Made by a program: the position numbers and the translations under genes. Shown here piece after piece: positions 6,790 to 11,469 of a stretch of 11,469 bases of DNA (position 1 is the first letter of the stretch; each line of letters begins with the position of its first letter). The stretch is from an uncultured Clostridia bacterium (lineage in GTDB: Bacteria > Bacillota > Clostridia > TANB77 > CAG-508), in assembly GCA_944391155.1 (NCBI GenBank), contig CALXSO010000022.1, forward strand, positions 1 to 11,469, written 5' to 3'. The notes under the pieces are model-generated. The model had not been told where the DNA came from, searched no databases, and saw only the letters and a list, made by a program, of their open reading frames with translations.

Positions 6790-7080
6790 ATGGAAAAGTT
6801 AGAAAAAAAATTAAAAACCAGAAAAATATTTATATTATTTCTATTTTTTTGTGCATTCATCACAACGATATTATCTTCAATGAGAGAATCAAGTGCATCA
6901 GATAAAAAAGAGGGAATAGAAAATTTTCCAGAAAGTTATAGACCTTATTTATATGAATTAAAAAAGAAATACCCAAATTGGAATTTTACAGCACTATATA
7001 CCGGATTTGATTGGGAATATGTTATACGGACAAGAAAATATTTTTGGGAAAAATTTAGTTCCAAAATCATATTCAGATAG
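6790..7080 (+). CDS. N-terminal fragment of secreted N-acetylglucosaminidase (frame-broken)
   Basis: The 96-codon frame begins with a signal peptide or anchor: a basic start (MEKLEKKLKTRK) followed by a hydrophobic stretch at about 13-30. Residues 46-80 (starting FPESYRPYLYELKKKYPNW, ending in TGFDWEYVI) are the conserved opening of clostridial LytD-type N-acetylglucosaminidases (COG4193, glucosaminidase/GH73-like). After VIR the frame gives nonsense and stops at 7078-7080, while frame +1 carries on with GQENIFGKNLVPKSYSD. The break therefore sits at about 7027: one extra base, or loss of two bases, for instance a TA from a TATA run. No Shine-Dalgarno is visible before the ATG at 6790, and the repeat element ends only 43 bases upstream, so its native control region may have been displaced. 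Confidence 0.75.
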   Translation: MEKLEKKLKTRKIFILFLFFCAFITTILSSMRESSASDKKEGIENFPESYRPYLYELKKKYPNWNFTALYTGFDWEYVIRTRKYFWEKFSSKIIFR

Positions 7081-9073
7081 ATGGAAAAATACAAAACCAG
7101 GTGAATATAATGTGGAAGTAGATTCTGGATGGGTAGATTGTTCTAGACAAGCAGTGGAGTATACTATGGATCCTAGAAATTTTTTAAATGAAGTGAGGAT
7201 TTTTCAATTTGAAACATTGTCATTTGAAGAAGCAACTAGTACAAAATCTACAATTGAGAAAATATTGTATGGTACAGAATTTTATAATAAAAAAGTAGAT
7301 TATTATAACAGTTCTGGTACGCTAATTTCTACAAATAATTTATATTCTGACTTAATTTTAAGTGCTGGAAGAACTTCAAGAGTAAGTAGCCTACATTTAG
7401 CAGCCAGAATAAAGCAAGAAGTAGGACCTTTTTTATCACATTCATCAATTAGCGGAACAGTGGAGGGATTTAAAGGATTATATAATTTTTATAATATTGG
7501 AGCAACAAGTTCATCAGAGCCTATGGGAGCAATAAAAAATGGTCTTCAATATGCAAAAGACGGAAAAGGTATGAGCAGTGATAAAAAAGCTAAGTACTTA
7601 ATACCATGGGATAATAAAGAGAAGGCAATAACAGGAGGAGCAATTTTTATTGGAGAAAGTTATATAAATGTAGGTCAAAACACAATTTATTTACAAAAAT
7701 TTGATGTAAATGATGAAAGAAAAGGAACACTATTCACACATCAATATATGACAAATGTATTAGCACCATATAGTGAAGGAAAATCAACATATAATGGATA
7801 TAAAAATGGAAATATATTAAATTCAAATTTATCTTTTTTAATACCTATATATGAAAATATGCCAGAATTACCAACAGAAACTCCTAATATTAATCCAAAC
7901 GATTATACAACAGATAATACAAAAGTATATGCAGATGTTTCAACAGTATTAAATATACGTTCAGGTCCAAGCACATCATATGACATAGTTGCCACAGTTT
8001 CAAAAGATGAGGTAATGACAAGAATAGCAAAAGGAAAACAAGCAGGAGAATTGTGGGATAGAGTAAAACTTTCAAATGGGATTTTAGGATATGCATTCCA
8101 AAGCTATTTAAAAGAAGTCCCTGAAGAACCAGATATACCAATAAAAGAAATACAAATATCAGTATCAAAAAATCCAATAAATAAAAATGAAAAAGTTTCA
8201 TTAGAAGTAAAAATTTTACCAGAAAATGCAACAGATAAAACATTAAAATATTCATCAAGTGATACTTCTATTGCAATGGTAGATGAAGAAGGAACAATTT
8301 TAGGTTTACGTTCAGGAAATGCAACAATTACAGCATATTCAGAGAAGTATGATATAAAAAAAGAAATTAAAATAGAAGTTTATACAGAAGTAACAGATTT
8401 AATTTTAGATTTATCAGACATTGTACTAATAAAAGGTCAAAGTGTAAAAATAAATGCGAATGTTTTACCAGAAGATGCAAACAATCCTAAAGTAATATTT
8501 AGTTCAAATAATAATTTAATTGCAAGTGTAGACAATGAAGGAACTATTATTGGAAAAGAAGCAGGAGAAACACAAATAATAGTGACAACTGAAGAGAATC
8601 AAATACAAAGAGAAGTAAAAGTAAATGTAGTAAACTTGGATGAAGACATAGAATTCACAGATTTAGTAATAAAAGGTAATATAATATCAGGATTAGAAGA
8701 AGAAAAAAACAGTGTATTAGAAATAAAAAATAAAATACAAACCACATATAAAGCAGAAATATATAATGCGAAAAATGAAGTACTATTAGAAAATCAATTA
8801 GTAGGAACAGGAAATGTATTAAAATGTTATGATGATAATGATAATGAAACAATAGAATATATATTTTTATTATATGGTGATGTAACTGGAGATGGAAAAA
8901 TAAATAGTATAGATTTATTAATTCTTCAAAGGCATATATTAGAAATAGAAAAATTAAATGGAATAAATGTTAAAGCCGGAAATTTAAATAAAGATGGAAA
9001 AAATCCAACATCTAGAGATTTATTATTAATTCAAAGACATATTTTAGGATTACAAAAAATAGAACAAAAATAA
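7007..9073 (+). CDS. N-acetylglucosaminidase with SH3, two Big_2 and C-terminal dockerin domain (main part)
   Basis: Cell-wall hydrolase cutting GlcNAc-MurNAc glycan chains, secreted by the signal peptide in the preceding frame. The nominal TTG start at 7007 is an artefact; real coding begins in frame at about 7028, giving a joined product of about 760 residues. Domains in this frame: catalytic COG4193-type glucosaminidase, about 8-285, with TMDPRNFLNE (53-62) and the likely catalytic Glu in ARIKQEVG (E138); bacterial SH3, about 305-370 (LNIRSGPSTSYDIVATV), probably wall-binding; Big_2 Ig-like domains, about 378-459 and 460-543; a segment starting DLVIKGNIISG that typically precedes dockerins; dockerin, about 623-682, with repeats GDVTGDGKINSIDLLILQRH and GNLNKDGKNPTSRDLLLIQR. 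The first Ca loop has D625, T627, D629 and D636; the second has one extra residue. The next gene encodes a cohesin-like membrane protein, its likely docking partner. Confidence 0.88.
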   Translation: MIGNMLYGQENIFGKNLVPKSYSDRWKNTKPGEYNVEVDSGWVDCSRQAVEYTMDPRNFLNEVRIFQFETLSFEEATSTKSTIEKILYGTEFYNKKVDYYNSSGTLISTNNLYSDLILSAGRTSRVSSLHLAARIKQEVGPFLSHSSISGTVEGFKGLYNFYNIGATSSSEPMGAIKNGLQYAKDGKGMSSDKKAKYLIPWDNKEKAITGGAIFIGESYINVGQNTIYLQKFDVNDERKGTLFTHQYMTNVLAPYSEGKSTYNGYKNGNILNSNLSFLIPIYENMPELPTETPNINPNDYTTDNTKVYADVSTVLNIRSGPSTSYDIVATVSKDEVMTRIAKGKQAGELWDRVKLSNGILGYAFQSYLKEVPEEPDIPIKEIQISVSKNPINKNEKVSLEVKILPENATDKTLKYSSSDTSIAMVDEEGTILGLRSGNATITAYSEKYDIKKEIKIEVYTEVTDLILDLSDIVLIKGQSVKINANVLPEDANNPKVIFSSNNNLIASVDNEGTIIGKEAGETQIIVTTEENQIQREVKVNVVNLDEDIEFTDLVIKGNIISGLEEEKNSVLEIKNKIQTTYKAEIYNAKNEVLLENQLVGTGNVLKCYDDNDNETIEYIFLLYGDVTGDGKINSIDLLILQRHILEIEKLNGINVKAGNLNKDGKNPTSRDLLLIQRHILGLQKIEQK

Positions 9074-9130
9074 AAATTTATACATTTATTTTCACTTTAA
9101 GACTGCATAACTTAAATTTTCATATTGTTT

Positions 9131-9170
9131 CCTATATAAAAAAGGTTTATAGGCATCCGATTAAAAACCT
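9131..9170 (+). other. Two mutually exclusive small hairpins between hydrolase and cohesin genes
   Basis: CCTATA (9131-9136) pairs with TATAGG (9148-9153), and AGGTTT (9143-9148) pairs with AAACCT (9165-9170). The arms share base 9148, so only one fold can fully form. In the 121-base spacer I see no clear terminator or strong promoter, so the two genes may be co-transcribed with this as a processing or attenuation site. No known riboswitch consensus is recognised. Confidence 0.35.
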
Positions 9171-9194
9171 AAATATATAAAATAAGGTGAGAAT

Positions 9195-10499
9195 TTGAAA
9201 AAAATTAATTTATCCATCTTAAAAAACAATAAAATATTTAAAATATTGGTATTAATGATAGTATTTATTACAATAATAACAAAATCAATTACTAGCAAAT
9301 CAACACAAGAAATAATTATTTTAGCAGACAAAACAGAAATGTTAATAGGAGATAATGTTGTATTAACAATATCTAGCATAAATGTACCAATAGCAGCAGC
9401 AGACATAGAGATATTTTATGATGAAAGTCAATTTGAATTCATATCAGGTCCAGAGCCATTATCAAAAAGAGAAAATAGTATAAAATATAGTTGGTTTGAT
9501 GAAGAGGGAGGAATATCCGAAATAAAGAATCGAGAAATATTTTCTATAGTGTTAAAAGCAAAAAAAGAAGGGATTTTTCAAATAGGAATAACAGGTAAAG
9601 GATATGACAGAAACGGAAATGAATTAAATATAGAATTTAAAGGAATTAATTTATATATAGAAAAAGAATCAAACGAAAATTATATACAGACAAAAGGTAC
9701 AACAAGTATAGACGAAGCGAAAGACAATGCTTTCCTGCAAAATCTAAGACTCAACGAAGAAGGCTTAGAGCCACAATTTGAAAAAGATATTTTTGAATAT
9801 TATATAACTTTAAACGAAAATATTCAAAATTTAAAAGTAACAGCCATTCCAGAAAATATTAATTCAACAGTATATATAAATGGAAACACAGACTTGAAAC
9901 TTGGAAATAATGACATACGAATAGAAGTTATATCAAATGATAAATCAAAAAAAAATGAATATATAATTCATGTTTCTAAAACCAAAGATATAGAAAAGGC
10001 AAATACAAATTTAGAAACATTAGCAGTTGAAAATATAACTTTAGAACCAGAATTTGAAGCCTCAGTTACAAATTACAAAGCAACAGTAGAAAATAATATA
10101 AGTCAAGTGAATATATTAGCTATACCTGAAAATATAAATGCAAAAGTCTCAATAGAAAAAGATTCAGAATTAAAAGTAGGTAATAATATAGCAAATATTA
10201 CAGTGCTTGCAGAAGATGGAATATCACAGAAAAAATATGTTGTAAATATCCATAGAATGAATGAAGAAGAACAAAAGGAATTTGAAAAAAAACGAGAAGA
10301 AGAACAGAAAAAATTAGGAGAATTATTAAGTACAAATGAAAATAATGTTGTAGTTAATAACGGTACACAAGTAAGCGAAAATAAAAATACAAGGAAAAAT
10401 ATAGATTTAATAATAATAGTAGTAATTTTAACAAGTATAGTTGTATTAATAGCATATTTATATCATAAAAAACATAAAAAAAGTAAGGAAAAAGAATAG
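9195..10499 (+). CDS. Membrane-anchored cohesin-like protein with two cadherin-like sandwich domains
   Basis: Surface protein of 434 residues. It has an N-terminal hydrophobic signal or anchor (14-31) and a cohesin-type domain at about 40-150 (VVLTISSINVPIAAADIEIF at 55-74, YDESQFEFISG at 75-85, IFSIVLKAKKEGIFQIGI at 115-132). Two related cadherin-like beta-sandwich repeats follow at about 178-261 and 271-353, sharing AIPENIN and a LGNN/VGNN motif. Then come a charged Glu/Lys helix (355-376), an Asn/Thr-rich linker, a membrane helix (402-422) and a basic tail KKHKKSKEKE. The cohesin face should be outside the cell. The start is TTG at 9195: AAGGTGA at 9184-9190 pairs with the 16S tail at normal distance, and GTG at 9188 runs into a stop. 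It follows the dockerin-bearing hydrolase by 121 bases, which suggests the two proteins bind each other. Cohesin assignment is by pattern; binding is inferred. Confidence 0.85.
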   Translation: MKKINLSILKNNKIFKILVLMIVFITIITKSITSKSTQEIIILADKTEMLIGDNVVLTISSINVPIAAADIEIFYDESQFEFISGPEPLSKRENSIKYSWFDEEGGISEIKNREIFSIVLKAKKEGIFQIGITGKGYDRNGNELNIEFKGINLYIEKESNENYIQTKGTTSIDEAKDNAFLQNLRLNEEGLEPQFEKDIFEYYITLNENIQNLKVTAIPENINSTVYINGNTDLKLGNNDIRIEVISNDKSKKNEYIIHVSKTKDIEKANTNLETLAVENITLEPEFEASVTNYKATVENNISQVNILAIPENINAKVSIEKDSELKVGNNIANITVLAEDGISQKKYVVNIHRMNEEEQKEFEKKREEEQKKLGELLSTNENNVVVNNGTQVSENKNTRKNIDLIIIVVILTSIVVLIAYLYHKKHKKSKEKE

Positions 10500-10506
10500 T
10501 GAAGAA

Positions 10507-10535
10507 TTGATGTTTATGTAATTTTATGATAAAAT
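10507..10535 (+). promoter_or_regulatory. Candidate promoter of the 83-residue unknown gene
   Basis: TTGATG (10507-10512, four of six) and TAAAAT (10530-10535, five of six) are 17 bases apart, just after the stop of the cohesin gene. The -10 lies in the same TATGATAAAAT 11-mer as at 1396-1406. Confidence 0.45.
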
Positions 10536-10585
10536 AACTATGTTGCAAGTTGAAAAAATGAAGACAATTGTCAGAAAGGGAAAAT

Positions 10586-10837
10586 ATGAAGAAAATACCA
10601 ATTATAAAATTAACTTTTAAAAAGTTCACAGAAGAAATATATCTTTTTGATTTATTTGCAATAAAGGAAGAGAATCCAATATATATTGGAAAAGTAGAAG
10701 TAAATATGCATACAAAAGAATGCACTATATACTCTAATCAAAAACTAGATATTTCAGAATTTCGTGAAAATATAGCCCAAATGGCGATCGACGAAGCAAT
10801 AAATAAAAAAAGGATAATAGAACTAATAGGATTATAA
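10586..10837 (+). CDS. Small uncharacterised protein, 83 residues
   Basis: I do not recognise this family. The ATG at 10586 is preferred because AAAGGG at 10575-10580 lies five bases upstream; an in-frame TTG at 10568 would add six residues but has no ribosome binding site. The product has no signal peptide or membrane helix. Its first half looks strand-rich (IPIIKLTFKKF, EEIYLFDLFAIK, PIYIGKVEVNMHTKECTIY) and its second half helical (ISEFRENIAQMAIDEAINKK), which suggests one small alpha/beta domain. It probably forms its own transcription unit: a promoter candidate lies just upstream and a strong terminator starts seven bases after the stop. Confidence 0.75.
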   Translation: MKKIPIIKLTFKKFTEEIYLFDLFAIKEENPIYIGKVEVNMHTKECTIYSNQKLDISEFRENIAQMAIDEAINKKRIIELIGL

Positions 10838-10843
10838 TGGTTA

Positions 10844-10879
10844 CCCAGAAAACTTTAAATTAAGTTTTCTGGGATTTTC
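10844..10879 (+). terminator. Intrinsic terminator after the 83-residue gene
   Basis: CCCAGAAAACTT (10844-10855) pairs perfectly with AAGTTTTCTGGG (10862-10873) around a six-base loop, and is followed by ATTTTCATTATATTATTTTT. It starts seven bases after the stop codon. Confidence 0.85.
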
Positions 10880-11004
10880 ATTATATTATTTTTAAAGTTA
10901 ATTTTGAATTTTATAATTGAAGATTATGATTATAATTATCTACTAATTTATGAACTTCTTAGAGTACTCTTTAAACTTTTTTTCTGTAATTTTTTTATTG
11001 TATA

Positions 11005-11044
11005 GGAAAAATCGGATTTTATCTTGACCTATGTAGATTTTTCC
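11005..11044. repeat. 9-bp inverted repeat in the non-coding region before spoIIID
   Basis: GGAAAAATC (11005-11013) pairs exactly with GATTTTTCC (11036-11044). The region 10880-11249 holds no ORF that I can support; it is T-rich at first, then carries this repeat and the hairpins described next. A TTGACC at 11024-11029 has no good -10 partner. Confidence 0.5.
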
Positions 11045-11069
11045 GTATGCAACAAGAAAGGTTACCTAT

Positions 11070-11116
11070 AAAAAAACCACGTGAGCCTCACTTATGTAGC
11101 TTCGCTACCTTGCTCA
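11070..11116 (-). terminator. Hairpins plus U-tract on the minus strand, possible terminator of a small RNA
   Basis: Read on the - strand, GTAGC-GAA-GCTAC (11108-11096) lies inside an outer TGAGC/GCTCA pairing (11116-11112 with 11086-11082). A second compact palindrome, GTGAGGCTCAC (11091-11081), is followed four bases later by seven T (11076-11070). This is terminator-like, yet no - strand gene ends here. A further hairpin, AATAGTT/AACTATT (11126-11132 and 11152-11158), lies upstream of it. Together they could be the end of a short - strand RNA, or an intergenic repeat. Confidence 0.4.
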
Positions 11117-11185
11117 AAACACTAAAATAGTTATGAGAATATCTAGTAGCCAACTATTAAAATCAAAAGTATATCACAAATATAA

Positions 11186-11248
11186 GTTCTAACTTACTAC
11201 AAACAAGAATACAATTTAACAAAAGTATTCACATAAAGGAGTTAGAAC
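11186..11248 (+). promoter_or_regulatory. Nested inverted repeats spanning the spoIIID leader and ribosome binding site
   Basis: GTTCTAAC (11186-11193) is the exact reverse complement of GTTAGAAC (11241-11248), and inside it GAATAC (11207-11212) pairs with GTATTC (11225-11230). The right outer arm abuts the ATG and takes in the end of the AAAGGAG ribosome binding site (11235-11241). A -10-like element, TACAAT (11210-11215; also AATACAAT, close to the sigma-E -10 box), overlaps the inner left arm. The repeat is therefore either an RNA hairpin masking the ribosome binding site (start upstream of 11186) or a DNA operator (start near 11222). Confidence 0.4.
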
Positions 11249-11249
11249 A

Positions 11250-11469
11250 ATGATAGGTGTATCAATTGAAGAAAGAGCCATAGAGCTTGCACATTATATA
11301 ATAGATTCAAAAGACACGGTAAGAGGAGCAGCAAAAAAATTCGGAATAAGTAAAAGTACAGTACACACCGAAGTAACATTCCAGAACGGTAAAAATAAAT
11401 CACCTATAATCCCAGAAAGTATTGAAATTAAAAAGGTTTTCTTAGCAGAGAAGAATCCAGTTGTAAAAT
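11250..11469 (+). CDS. spoIIID: SpoIIID-like sporulation transcriptional regulator (3' end outside window)
   Basis: SpoIIID is the small DNA-binding switch protein of the mother cell, acting between the sigma-E and sigma-K stages of sporulation. The first 40 residues are typical: IEERAIELAHYIIDSKDTVR (6-25), then the helix-turn-helix KKFGISKSTVH (29-39). From VTFQNGKNK (42-50) on, the sequence departs from the usual VTERLPKINPALA-type segment, with a few extra residues, before IKKVFLAEKNPVVK (60-73) resembles the usual C-terminal helix. The frame is open at the window end after 73 codons; family members have about 80-95. AAAGGAG at 11235-11241 fixes the start. A divergent second half could mean altered DNA specificity or a paralogue rather than the canonical gene. 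Confidence 0.8.
   Translation, partial: MIGVSIEERAIELAHYIIDSKDTVRGAAKKFGISKSTVHTEVTFQNGKNKSPIIPESIEIKKVFLAEKNPVVK

Noticed and set aside
5144..7034. Shared ACGGA motif at both frame breaks as a cause (for example methylation-linked base-calling errors)
   Set aside because: ACGGA also occurs in intact reading frames (near 2495, 4901, 7560 and 9612), so the motif does not single out the breaks.
9131..9170. preQ1 or c-di-GMP riboswitch in the hydrolase-cohesin spacer
   Set aside because: The A-rich tail and small stem look superficially similar, but the conserved loop bases of these riboswitch classes are absent.
10568..10585. TTG 10568 as the start of the small unknown gene
   Set aside because: It has no ribosome binding site, while ATG 10586 has AAAGGG five bases upstream.

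Overview
The window is AT-rich DNA from a low-GC, endospore-forming Firmicute of class Clostridia. The main pointers are a SpoIIID-type sporulation regulator, strong AAGGAG-type ribosome binding sites, cohesin and dockerin modules, Big_2 and cadherin-like surface domains, and a tRNA-modifying TcdA enzyme. Genus cannot be fixed from sequence alone; an uncultured gut lineage is my guess. All genes but one run on the + strand and prefer A-ending codons, while the one - strand gene prefers T-ending codons. That fits a + strand that is the purine-rich leading strand.

Layout. (1) 1-1115, - strand: C-terminally truncated FAD-dependent oxidoreductase (COG2509 type) with a clear sigma-A promoter. (2) 1116-1431: divergent intergenic region with two back-to-back promoters and a perfect 26-bp inverted repeat around a 40-nt loop. 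(3) 1432-5644: DUF362/4Fe-4S ferredoxin protein, then a very large uncharacterised protein with a 19-residue helical repeat that is split by a +1 frame change at about 5146-5156, then a 48-codon small ORF. A 20-bp perfect A/T inverted repeat closes the cluster. (4) 5791-6507: tcdA. (5) 6476-6746: a miniature element with 29-bp inverted termini that supplies the last ten codons and stop of tcdA. (6) 6790-9073: secreted N-acetylglucosaminidase with SH3, two Big_2 and a dockerin domain, also broken by a frame change at about 7027. (7) 9195-10499: membrane-anchored protein with a cohesin-like domain and two cadherin-like sandwiches. (8) 10586-10837: small unknown protein followed by a strong terminator. 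(9) 10880-11249: non-coding region with several hairpins. (10) 11250 to the end: SpoIIID-like regulator, truncated by the window.

How it fits together. The most interesting unit is 6790-10499. A dockerin-bearing cell-wall hydrolase sits directly upstream of a cohesin-bearing protein with an N-terminal signal or anchor segment and a C-terminal membrane helix. This suggests a two-gene, non-cellulosomal cohesin-dockerin system that docks an autolysin at the cell surface. Both large genes carry a frame change in the same direction (frame 1 to frame 2). I cannot tell whether these are real lesions or assembly indels, and each is reported as two overlapping reading frames whose reconstructed product is described.
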